In this document: positions 1-7,773 of the stretch, one piece after another
How the letters are laid out: each line of letters starts with the position of its first letter
Position numbering within the stretch: the stretch's first letter is position 1
Assembly: GCA_034430155.1 (NCBI GenBank)
Contig: DAOUET010000131.1
Span: 1-10,487 of the forward strand
DNA: 10,487 nt
From: DAOUET01 sp034430155
GTDB lineage: Bacteria > Chloroflexota > Anaerolineae > Anaerolineales > UBA4823
Reading direction: 5' to 3'
Made by a program: the position numbers and the translations under genes
Notes under the pieces: generated by a model
Database searches by the model: none
What the model was told of the DNA's origin: nothing
The model's input: only the letters and a program-made list of their open reading frames with translations

Positions 1-1287
1 GCGGTCATTGGTCTCGCGGCCAAAGAAGCATACTACCAGGGAGGAGGCAGCTCGCACATCAATCCAACCCAGCTGGACAATCCATATGAAGAGCTGCAAG
101 AAATGGCTGGGGATACCGAGCTGAGTTATGCTGAAGGCTATCCTTCAGATGAAAGTTTCAACCAGGCTCTTATCGATGAGGCTGTTTCGCACGCCCGTTC
201 AGCTGATGTAGCCTTGCTTTATCTTTCCCTCCCTGCAACCAAAGAGTCAGAAGGGTATGACCGACCTGACCTCGACCTGACATCGCATCAGGTTGCGTTG
301 ATCAAAGCGGTTACCGCTGTCCAACCTAATACTATTGTCATCCTTAATAATGGCGCTCCGGTGGTGATGAGTGAGTGGATTGATGGTACAGCTGCTGTCC
401 TCGAGGCCTGGATGATGGGACAGGCTGGCGGAGGGGCAATTGCCGATGTGCTTTATGGTAAGGTCAATCCGTCTGGCAAGCTGGCGGAAACCTTCCCGCT
501 AAAGCTGATAGATACACCTGCCTATATAAACTATCCTGGAGAAAATGGCGCAGTGCGCTATGGTGAGGGGATTTTCATGGGGTATCGTTACTATGATACC
601 AAAGAGGTTCCGACGCTATTCCCCTTTGGTTATGGGATGAGCTATACCACATTCGATTATCAAAACCCCAAGGTTTCCTCGCAAACCTTCCGAGATGTGG
701 ATGGCTTGACCGTTTCTGTGGACGTGACCAACACCGGCAAGATGGCAGGCAAGGAAGTAGTCCAGGTGTATGTGCAAGACCACAAATCAGGACTGGTCCG
801 CCCTCCCAAGGAGCTTAAAGGCTTTGCCAAAGTTGAGCTCCAGCCAGGTGAGACCAAGACCGTAACCGTGTCACTTGATTTCCGCGCCTTTGCGTATTAC
901 CACCCGGCTTACAGACAATGGATTACCGAGGATGGGGAGTTTGACATCCTGATCGGGGCTTCATCTACCGACATTCGCCATACAAAGACGGTTACGTTGC
1001 ATTCCACGCTTGAGCTGCCCAGCATATTAAATCGCGAATCGACCCTGCGTGAATGGACAGAGGATCCACGCGGTATGAGTGTTTTAGCTTCACTCTATCA
1101 GCAAATGAATGGTCAGATGCGGGCTAACTTTGGTGGGAATGATAGTGAGCAGATCGGAATGGATCCGATGGGCTTTTTGATGGACATGCCTTTGATGGAT
1201 TTACTACACTTCCTGGGCAGTTCTATGCCAACATCGCCTGAAAAGATGGTGGATGAATTGCTGGCCAAGGTTTACAGTATCGCTTGA
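1..1287 (+). CDS. GH3 family beta-glucosidase-type glycoside hydrolase, C-terminal part (5' truncated by window edge)
   Basis: The frame is open from base 1, so the gene begins outside the window and the Met at base 103 is internal; 428 residues are visible. GH3 enzymes remove terminal beta-linked sugars (commonly glucose) from oligosaccharides with retention. The visible part starts inside the second GH3 domain with an AVIG strand and a YQGGGSSHINP loop. KESEGYDR follows at visible residues 81-88, the segment that carries the acid/base Glu in several characterised GH3 enzymes. LFPFGYGMSYT at 206-216 closes this domain. A fibronectin-III-like domain spans about 235-318 (VTNTG, PPKELKGF, LQPGET). 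A tail of about 110 residues, methionine-rich near its end, completes the protein. The N-terminal barrel with the catalytic Asp, and any signal peptide, are outside the window, so location and exact substrate cannot be judged. It is the first visible gene of the sugar cluster, 77 bases before the GH94 gene. Family confidence is high; beta-glucosidase specificity is inference. Confidence 0.93.
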   Translation, partial: AVIGLAAKEAYYQGGGSSHINPTQLDNPYEELQEMAGDTELSYAEGYPSDESFNQALIDEAVSHARSADVALLYLSLPATKESEGYDRPDLDLTSHQVALIKAVTAVQPNTIVILNNGAPVVMSEWIDGTAAVLEAWMMGQAGGGAIADVLYGKVNPSGKLAETFPLKLIDTPAYINYPGENGAVRYGEGIFMGYRYYDTKEVPTLFPFGYGMSYTTFDYQNPKVSSQTFRDVDGLTVSVDVTNTGKMAGKEVVQVYVQDHKSGLVRPPKELKGFAKVELQPGETKTVTVSLDFRAFAYYHPAYRQWITEDGEFDILIGASSTDIRHTKTVTLHSTLELPSILNRESTLREWTEDPRGMSVLASLYQQMNGQMRANFGGNDSEQIGMDPMGFLMDMPLMDLLHFLGSSMPTSPEKMVDELLAKVYSIA

Positions 1288-1318
1288 TGGGTGACTTTCC
1301 CTACGGACGGCGGTAATA

Positions 1319-1360
1319 ACAATGTAATTTGTAGTTTTAAAATAATGATTTTGCTGAGGA
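1319..1360 (+). promoter_or_regulatory. Possible promoter, dyad and ribosome binding site ahead of the first GH94 gene
   Basis: The 77-base gap after the GH3 stop becomes AT-rich towards its end. It contains TAAAAT (1338-1343), five of six matches to a -10 box, but no convincing -35 box at the right distance. An imperfect 14-base dyad, ACAA..TA..TTGT, covers 1319-1332 and could be an operator. GAGGA at 1356-1360 lies four bases before the ATG at 1365 and supports that start. The ribosome binding site is credible; the promoter and operator are weak guesses. I see no hairpin plus T-run terminator for the GH3 gene. Confidence 0.3.
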
Positions 1361-1364
1361 TACG

Positions 1365-3827
1365 ATGCAGTTTGGTTACTTCGATGATGAGCAGCGTGAA
1401 TATGTCATTACTCGACCTGACACCCCCTTGCCATGGATCAATTACCTGGGTTGCGAAGAATATTTCGGCATCATATCCAACACCGCCGGCGGATATTCAT
1501 TTTACAAAGACGCCCGCCTTCGGCGGCTAACTCGCTACCGTTATAACAACGCACCTTTGGATTCGGGCGGGCGCTACATCTATTTGCGTGACGACGGTTT
1601 CCCTTCCAATTCAAACGGACCTTTATTCTGGTCTCCAACATGGCAACCAACCCGCCACCGGCTTGATGAATATGAATGTCGTCACGGGTTGGGGTATACG
1701 GCCATTCGGTCCAAACTAGCTGGCATAGAATCTCACATCCGGTACTTCGTGCCCCTTGGCGAGAACCTAGAAATCTGGGAGCTGACCCTCACAAATCACC
1801 GCTCTAAGCCCGCTAACCTATCAGTGTTCTCTGCAATAGAGTTCTGTCTATGGGACGCCTGGGACGATGCCACCAACTTCCAGCGTAACTACTCTATTGG
1901 TCAAGTCGAGGTCCTTGATGGCATGATCTATCACAAGTCGGAATATCGCGAGCGCCGTAACCACTTCGCCTACCTGGCTTGTTCTGAGAAATTAAGCGGA
2001 TTCGACACCCAGCGCGAAGCCTTCCTGGGTGCCTACCGTGGCTGGGATTCGCCTTCGGCGGTAGAAGCCGGCCGTATGTCCAACTCAATCGCCTATGGCT
2101 GGCAACCGGTTGGCACCCAGCATATCAAGCTCCGGTTGAATGCAGGGGAAGGTAAAAAAGTCATCTTTATCCTGGGATATCATGAGAACCCGCAGGATGA
2201 AAAATTCGATCCCCCGGACTCGCAAACCCTAAATAAACGCACCGTGATACCGATCATCAGACGCTATTTGCAAGCCAACCAAGTGGAACACGCTTTTCAA
2301 GCGCTACGGGCTTATTGGGATAGGCTGCTGGAAAAGTTACAGGTGACCACGCCTGATGGACACACGAACCGCATGGTGAACATCTGGAATGCATACCAGG
2401 TGATGGCTGCTTTTAATCTCTCACGTTCAGCCTCCTATTTTGAGTCAGGCGTGGGACGTGGTATTGGTTTCCGCGACTCTAACCAGGACCTGCTCGGCTG
2501 CGTACAACTGGTCCCTGAGCGGGCACGCCAGCGCATCTTCGACCTGGCAGCCACCCAACTTCCCAGTGGTGGCGCTTACCACCAATACCAGCCCCTGACT
2601 AAGCGCGGCAACCATGAGGTAGGCAGTGATTTCAACGACGATCCCCTCTGGTTGGTTTTATCTGTCGCCGCTTACATTAAAGAGACTGGTGATTGGGAGG
2701 TTCTGTGCGAACCAGTGCCTTACGACAACCTCCCGGGCTCGGAAGAACCTCTCTACAATCACTTGGAACGCTCAATCCAGTATACGCTTGACCGCACCGG
2801 CCCTCACGGATTGCCGTTAATTGGCCGCGCGGATTGGAATGATTGCCTGAACCTGAATTGCTTCTCCGATACGCCCGGCCAATCTTTCCAAACTACGACC
2901 AACAAAGATGGCAAGGTCGCCGAAAGCATTTTCATCGCCGGCCTGTTCGTGCTGGCTGTTGATGAAATGGCCGGGATCGCCCGGCACTACCAGCATGGGC
3001 GGGAGGCGGATGAATTCTGCGACGCAGCGCAGGAGATGAGGACAGCCATCTGGGCAGCAGGTTGGGATGGCGAGTGGTTTCGCCGTGCTTACGATGATTT
3101 AGGCCATCCGGTCGGATCGAAGGAGTGTGAGGAAGGCCAGATTTTCATTGAACCACAGGGAATATGCGTTATGGCTGGATTGGGTATTGATGATGGCCGT
3201 GCAAAGCAGGCCCTCGATGCGGTGGCAGAACGATTGGCCACACCCCACGGCATCGTTCTGCACCAGCCGGCTTACAGCCGCTACTATCTGCACCTGGGCG
3301 AGATTTCATCCTACCCGCCCGGATATAAAGAAAACGCCGGTATTTTTTGTCACACGAACCCCTGGATCATCATCGCTGAAACCAGAATTGACCGGGGGGA
3401 TTGCGCCTACGATTATTATTTGCGCATCAACCCATCGGTGCGTGAAGAGATCAGCGAAGTGCACAAGTGCGAGCCATATGTCTATGCCCAGATGATTGCG
3501 GGAGGCGATGCGCCAACCTTCGGGGAAGCCAAGAACTCCTGGCTCACCGGTACGGCTGCCTGGAATTACGTCGCCATCACGCAATGGATTCTGGGGATCC
3601 GTCCGACATTCGAGGGGCTGGAGATCGCCCCGGTTATACCGTCAGCATGGAGCGGCTTCGATGCAGTCCGCCACTACCGGGGAGTCCGATACGTAATTCA
3701 GGTCATGCGGAAAGGGTCAGGCAATAAAGTCCAACTGGAAGTAGATGGAAAAGCCATTGAGGGGACAGTCATCACGCCCCCACGAGCAGGAACGAAGGAA
3801 GTTCAGGTCACAGTGAGAGTAGCTTAG
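1365..3827 (+). CDS. GH94 cellobiose phosphorylase
   Basis: 820 residues, the usual length for cellobiose phosphorylase, which splits cellobiose with phosphate into alpha-glucose 1-phosphate and glucose (EC 2.4.1.20) in the cytoplasm. The start GYFDDEQREYVITRPDTPLP and the following NTAGGYSFY and ARLRRLTRYRYN segments are characteristic. By family, an N-terminal beta-sandwich (to about 290) is followed by a helical linker, an (alpha/alpha)6 barrel (about 320-745) and a small C-terminal domain. RADWND at 488-493 holds the general-acid Asp. Residues matching those I recall for the Cellulomonas gilvus enzyme are Arg365 and Asp371 (GRGIGFRDSNQD), Glu646 and Lys655 (GEISSYPPGYKEN), phosphate-site His663, and Thr728 (SWLTGTAAW). 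There is no signal peptide. The start is supported by GAGGA four bases upstream and by full-length agreement with the family. The next gene, also GH94, starts 19 bases after the stop. The cellobiose assignment is strong because all acceptor-site residues are kept. Confidence 0.95.
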   Translation: MQFGYFDDEQREYVITRPDTPLPWINYLGCEEYFGIISNTAGGYSFYKDARLRRLTRYRYNNAPLDSGGRYIYLRDDGFPSNSNGPLFWSPTWQPTRHRLDEYECRHGLGYTAIRSKLAGIESHIRYFVPLGENLEIWELTLTNHRSKPANLSVFSAIEFCLWDAWDDATNFQRNYSIGQVEVLDGMIYHKSEYRERRNHFAYLACSEKLSGFDTQREAFLGAYRGWDSPSAVEAGRMSNSIAYGWQPVGTQHIKLRLNAGEGKKVIFILGYHENPQDEKFDPPDSQTLNKRTVIPIIRRYLQANQVEHAFQALRAYWDRLLEKLQVTTPDGHTNRMVNIWNAYQVMAAFNLSRSASYFESGVGRGIGFRDSNQDLLGCVQLVPERARQRIFDLAATQLPSGGAYHQYQPLTKRGNHEVGSDFNDDPLWLVLSVAAYIKETGDWEVLCEPVPYDNLPGSEEPLYNHLERSIQYTLDRTGPHGLPLIGRADWNDCLNLNCFSDTPGQSFQTTTNKDGKVAESIFIAGLFVLAVDEMAGIARHYQHGREADEFCDAAQEMRTAIWAAGWDGEWFRRAYDDLGHPVGSKECEEGQIFIEPQGICVMAGLGIDDGRAKQALDAVAERLATPHGIVLHQPAYSRYYLHLGEISSYPPGYKENAGIFCHTNPWIIIAETRIDRGDCAYDYYLRINPSVREEISEVHKCEPYVYAQMIAGGDAPTFGEAKNSWLTGTAAWNYVAITQWILGIRPTFEGLEIAPVIPSAWSGFDAVRHYRGVRYVIQVMRKGSGNKVQLEVDGKAIEGTVITPPRAGTKEVQVTVRVA

Positions 3828-3846
3828 CACCGCAAAAGAGAATCTC

Positions 3847-6306
3847 ATGCAATTTGGGCATTTCGACAAAGGGACTCGCGAGTATCTCATCACCAATCCA
3901 CATACGCCGGTCAAATGGATCAACTACATCGGTACACGCCAATTTGGTGGATTTGTGGACCATACCGGTGGCGCTCTGATTTGCAAGGATGATCCAGCCT
4001 ATAATCGCATCACCAAGTACATCCAACAAATGCCCGCCTCGGACTTCAAGGGCGAAACACTGTATCTACGTCTGCATACTTCTGACGGCTATCGCCTATT
4101 TTCCCCGTTCTTCGTTCCGACCCTTGATCCGCTCGACCGCTTCGAATGCCATGTTGGCCTGGGTTATACCCGTATCATCTCCGAATTCCTGGGTTTGCGC
4201 ACAGACGTCATTATTTTTGTTCCCCTGGATGATCACCGCGAACTCCGCAATATCCACATCACCAACATTTCTGACAAGCCTCTCAGTGTGGACGCCATCC
4301 CACTGGTCGAGTACACCCACCCCGATGCTCTTATGCAATTCACCAATGCCGACTGGTTACCACAAACCATGCAGAGCCGGGCAGTGGATGATGGAATCTT
4401 AAAAATCCTGGTGCAGTACCCTTTCATGAATCGAGACACGAAAATCAATTACTTTACATCCAACCTGCCCGCCTCGTCCTTCGATACCGACCGGAAAAAA
4501 TTTCTCGGCGAGGACCAATCCGGCACATTCAAGTCTCCCCTCAGCCTGTTCCAACCCGAACTGAATAACTCCGAGGCCTTGCGCGGGGACAACATCGCCG
4601 CGCTACTGCATCCCATGGGAGCGCTTCAACCTGGCGAAACCCACCGCCTCATCCTCCAACTCGGACAGGATTCCAGTATCCAGGCCGCCCGCCCGGGGAT
4701 TGAGAAATATCGCCAACCTCAGGCCGTTGACGCAGCTCTGGAGGAGATGCGTGCTTTTTGGGATGGTTATCTCGCTTCTCTACAAGTCGACACGCCCGAC
4801 GAGAATATGAATGCCATGCTCAACGTCTACAATCCACACCAGTGCTATATCACCAAAACGTGGTCTCGCTACCTTTCGTACTACCAGCTTGGCATGGGCT
4901 CACGCAGCATCGGCTTCCGCGATTCTTCGCAAGACTTGATGGCTGTACTGGCCTCCGCCCCCCAGGAGGGTAAGGACTTCATCCGCACGCTGCTCTCCTT
5001 CCAGAAGCGCGATGGTTCCTCCATGCACCAGTTTAACCCGCTGACCATGGAAGGCAACGTGGGTCACTCGATAGAAATGGAAGACCGCCCGCACTACTAC
5101 AGCGACGATCACTTGTGGGGTATCCTGGCGGTCACCGCCTATATTAAAGAAACCGGCGATCTGGCTTTTCTGGATGAAATCGTCCCATTCTATGAGAAGG
5201 ATAAAGGGGGGAATCCTATCGAAGCCGGCTCGGTGCTTGAGCACCTGAAAGGTGGGTTGGACTTTACCCGCCACGACCTTGGGGGACATGGCTTACCTCT
5301 GCTTGGCTTTGCAGATTGGAACGATACGGTCAACCTGCCAACTGGGGCAGAGTCACTATTAACGGCTAACCTCTACGGCAAAGCATTGTTGGAGATGATT
5401 GCGTTATTAGAGCATCTTGGCGACAAGTCCGTGATGAACCGGATGTTCATTGAAAATCAAAGTCTACAGATTCAAGGCGCTGCCCATGAATACCTGGCTG
5501 CTTACGACCAGATGAAGTCTCGCTTTGAATCTTTCGCCTGGGATGGTGAATGGTACCTGCGTTATTTTGACGCCCAAGGAAATCCGCTTGGCTCGGCTAA
5601 GAACACCCACGGGCAGATTTATCTCAATGGACAGTCGTGGCCGGTCATTTCTGGTTTCGCTTCTCCAGAACGAGGCCGTCAAGCGATGGATGCGGTTTAC
5701 AAAAGGTTGAACACGAAGTATGGCATCAAACTGACCGTCCCTGGTTTCAACGGTTACGATCCCAAGTATGGCGGGGTAACTACCTATCCTCCTGGCGCCA
5801 AGGAGAACGGCGGCATCTTCCTGCACCCCAACCCCTGGGCTATGATCGCTGAAGCGATTCTCGGGAACGGCCAGCGTGCCTACGAATACTATGCCCAGAT
5901 CAATCCTCTCGCCAAAAACGACATGATCGAAGTCTACGAGTGTGAACCCTACGTCTACGCTCAAAACATCCTGGGTGACGAGCATCCGCAGTTTGGGCTG
6001 GGGCGCAACTCCTGGCTCTCAGGCACGGCCTCGTGGTGCTATCAAGCCGCGACCCAGTGGATCCTGGGCATCCGCCCTGAATTCGCGGGGTTGCGTATTG
6101 ACCCCTGTATCCCATCGGTCTGGAACGGCTTTTCGGTGGTGCGTAGATTTCGAGATAGGTGGTGGCACATCACTGTCCACAACCCGCACAGGGTTTGCAA
6201 GGGCCTCGCCAAGATGACCATAGACGGGAAAGAGGTCCCGGGAAATCTCATCCCAGCGGATTTGCCGGGCGACGAGCACCAGGTGGTAGCCTGGCTTGGA
6301 CAATAA
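3847..6306 (+). CDS. Second GH94 beta-glycoside phosphorylase, acceptor specificity probably not cellobiose
   Basis: 819 residues with the same overall GH94 layout as the gene before it, but clearly diverged. GH94 enzymes phosphorolyse beta-linked glucosyl or N-acetylglucosaminyl disaccharides with inversion, giving an alpha-sugar 1-phosphate. FADWND at 488-493 keeps the general-acid motif, and Arg353, Asp359 (GSRSIGFRDSSQD), Lys652 (PPGAKEN) and His660 are conserved. Two positions differ from cellobiose phosphorylase. The acceptor-site Glu in GEISS is Gly643 here (YGGVTTYPPG). The phosphate-site Thr in LTGTA is Ser725 (LSGTA). The segment after the catalytic motif (NLPTGAESLLTANLYGK) also lacks the FQTT..KDG run of cellobiose phosphorylases. 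By recollection it resembles proteins annotated as laminaribiose-type or unassigned GH94; other beta-glucobiose or modified-glucose acceptors are possible. No signal peptide. AAAGAG at 3835-3840 is a modest ribosome binding site six bases before ATG. Family is near certain; substrate is open. Confidence 0.9.
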   Translation: MQFGHFDKGTREYLITNPHTPVKWINYIGTRQFGGFVDHTGGALICKDDPAYNRITKYIQQMPASDFKGETLYLRLHTSDGYRLFSPFFVPTLDPLDRFECHVGLGYTRIISEFLGLRTDVIIFVPLDDHRELRNIHITNISDKPLSVDAIPLVEYTHPDALMQFTNADWLPQTMQSRAVDDGILKILVQYPFMNRDTKINYFTSNLPASSFDTDRKKFLGEDQSGTFKSPLSLFQPELNNSEALRGDNIAALLHPMGALQPGETHRLILQLGQDSSIQAARPGIEKYRQPQAVDAALEEMRAFWDGYLASLQVDTPDENMNAMLNVYNPHQCYITKTWSRYLSYYQLGMGSRSIGFRDSSQDLMAVLASAPQEGKDFIRTLLSFQKRDGSSMHQFNPLTMEGNVGHSIEMEDRPHYYSDDHLWGILAVTAYIKETGDLAFLDEIVPFYEKDKGGNPIEAGSVLEHLKGGLDFTRHDLGGHGLPLLGFADWNDTVNLPTGAESLLTANLYGKALLEMIALLEHLGDKSVMNRMFIENQSLQIQGAAHEYLAAYDQMKSRFESFAWDGEWYLRYFDAQGNPLGSAKNTHGQIYLNGQSWPVISGFASPERGRQAMDAVYKRLNTKYGIKLTVPGFNGYDPKYGGVTTYPPGAKENGGIFLHPNPWAMIAEAILGNGQRAYEYYAQINPLAKNDMIEVYECEPYVYAQNILGDEHPQFGLGRNSWLSGTASWCYQAATQWILGIRPEFAGLRIDPCIPSVWNGFSVVRRFRDRWWHITVHNPHRVCKGLAKMTIDGKEVPGNLIPADLPGDEHQVVAWLGQ

Positions 6307-6313
6307 CAAGATG

Positions 6314-6371
6314 GGCTCTTCGGGAATTGCCGGAATTGGTCACTTTCTTCCACGGGAAATCCCGTAGAGCC
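6314..6371 (+). repeat. Nested inverted repeats in the GH94-GH1 spacer
   Basis: An outer stem GGCTCT (6314-6319) / AGAGCC (6366-6371) encloses a tight hairpin ACGGG-AAAT-CCCGT (6352-6365). Between them GGAATTG occurs twice (6323-6329 and 6332-6338). No T-run follows, so it does not look like an intrinsic terminator. It could be an mRNA processing or stability structure inside the operon, or chance. Confidence 0.3.
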
Positions 6372-6384
6372 GAAAAAATCAGGT

Positions 6385-7770
6385 ATGATTATGAGCATGG
6401 ATACCGGAAAACCTATCCGACGCACATTTCCACCAGGCTTTCTGTGGGGATCAGCCACTTCGGCCTATCAAATTGAGGGTGCCTGGAACCTGGATGGCAA
6501 GGGTGAGTCTATCTGGGACCGCTTCGTACACACACCAGGCCATGTGAAAAATGGGGATAGCGGCGATGTAGCTTGCGATCACTACCATTACTGGCAGTCT
6601 GACATTCAGTTGATGAAAGAAATCGGCCTAAAGGCCTACCGCTTTTCGATCGCCTGGCCGCGGGTTCTGCCGACCGGTCGGGGTCAGCTTAACCGGGCCG
6701 GATTGGATTTCTACGATCGTCTGATAGATGGATTGCTTGAGGCGGGCATAACCCCCTTTATCACCCTGTACCACTGGGACCTGCCCCAGGCACTTCAGGA
6801 TGAAGGCGGCTGGGTTAAACGGAGCACCGCCGAAGCCTTTGGGGAATATGCCGGCCGGGTCTCCCGCTCCCTAGGCGACCGCGTCAAACACTGGATCACA
6901 CATAATGAACCGGAGGTTGTCGCCACTCAGGGTTACCATACCGGCAGGCACGCCCCCGGGCTGCGCGACCTGAATAAGGCGGTGTGGGCCAGCCACCACT
7001 TGCTGCTTTCGCACGGTTGGGCTGTGCAAGCCATCCGGAGCTACCACCCACATGCAGAGGTAGGAATCAGCATAAACACCGGATGGATCATGGCGGCTTC
7101 CAACGGACAGGCTGACCTGAACGCTGCCCGCCAACGCGATGGCGAGTTGATCCGCTGGTTTACTGATCCGCTCTACGGGCGCGGCTACCCGGTGGATATC
7201 GTCTCTCACTACCAGGAATCAGGCGGACTGCCTGATGGTTTGAACTTCATCCAACCCGGCGATATGGATACTATAGCCGTTCCAACCGACTTCCTGGGTA
7301 TTAACTATTACTCCCGTGAGGTAGTACGCTCCCCTCTACCGAACAACGCCCCTCAGCAGATCTTTCCGGCGCCTAAGGACGACCAGCGTTGGACCGAGAT
7401 GGGTTGGGAGATATATCCCGATGGGTTATTGGGGTTGTTGGCGCGTCTATACTTCAATTACCAACCCCTCAAGGTGTATGTCACCGAAAACGGCGCCAGC
7501 TTTTCTGACACCCCAGACCCTAAAGGGCGTGTTCCAGACTCCCGTCGCCGGGATTACCTGCGCGCCCATTTTATCGCTGCACACCGCGCCATCCAGGCTG
7601 GCGTTCCGCTGGCAGGTTATTTCATTTGGTCGCTACTGGACAACTTTGAATGGGCATATGGTTACTCCCAACGTTTTGGGATTGTATGGGTAGATTTTGA
7701 GACCCAGCAGCGCCTGCTCAAAGACAGCGCCCGGTGGTACCGCCAGATAATTGCTGAGAATGGGTTCTAA
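6385..7770 (+). CDS. GH1 beta-glucosidase
   Basis: 461 residues from the first ATG, typical for a bacterial GH1 enzyme, which hydrolyses terminal beta-D-glucosyl (often also galactosyl or fucosyl) residues with retention in a single (beta/alpha)8 barrel. Visible signatures are FLWGSATSAYQIEGA with substrate-binding Gln29, LYHWDLP with His130, the acid/base Glu175 in THNEP, the nucleophile Glu368 in VTENG, and glycon-binding Glu422-Trp423 in NFEW. There is no signal peptide, so it is cytoplasmic. Three in-frame ATGs lie at 6385, 6391 and 6397. The only purine-rich ribosome binding site, AGG at 6381-6383, is too close to the first but well placed (seven bases) for 6391, so the true protein may be two residues shorter. 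The residue after NEP is Glu177, where many relatives have Trp. The GH130 gene follows three bases after the stop, so the pair is almost certainly co-transcribed and probably translationally coupled. Likely role: hydrolysing beta-glucosides that the phosphorylases do not take. Confidence 0.95.
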   Translation: MIMSMDTGKPIRRTFPPGFLWGSATSAYQIEGAWNLDGKGESIWDRFVHTPGHVKNGDSGDVACDHYHYWQSDIQLMKEIGLKAYRFSIAWPRVLPTGRGQLNRAGLDFYDRLIDGLLEAGITPFITLYHWDLPQALQDEGGWVKRSTAEAFGEYAGRVSRSLGDRVKHWITHNEPEVVATQGYHTGRHAPGLRDLNKAVWASHHLLLSHGWAVQAIRSYHPHAEVGISINTGWIMAASNGQADLNAARQRDGELIRWFTDPLYGRGYPVDIVSHYQESGGLPDGLNFIQPGDMDTIAVPTDFLGINYYSREVVRSPLPNNAPQQIFPAPKDDQRWTEMGWEIYPDGLLGLLARLYFNYQPLKVYVTENGASFSDTPDPKGRVPDSRRRDYLRAHFIAAHRAIQAGVPLAGYFIWSLLDNFEWAYGYSQRFGIVWVDFETQQRLLKDSARWYRQIIAENGF

Positions 7771-7773
7771 GAT

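Noticed and set aside
1291..1530. Plus-strand open frame overlapping the start of the first GH94 gene
   Set aside because: The overlapping GH94 frame carries the characteristic N-terminus from 1365 with its own ribosome binding site; the 79-codon frame has neither.
3099..3584. Minus-strand open frames inside the first GH94 gene
   Set aside because: They overlap a strongly identified GH94 coding region, resemble no family I know and have no ribosome binding site; they are shadows of its codon pattern.
5464..5985. Minus-strand open frame of 173 codons inside the second GH94 gene
   Set aside because: It lies wholly opposite conserved GH94 motifs and the peptide shows no recognisable domain; most likely a chance antisense frame.
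6042..6458. Minus-strand open frame of 138 codons across the end of GH94-2 and the start of GH1
   Set aside because: It would antisense two well-supported genes and lacks any family resemblance.
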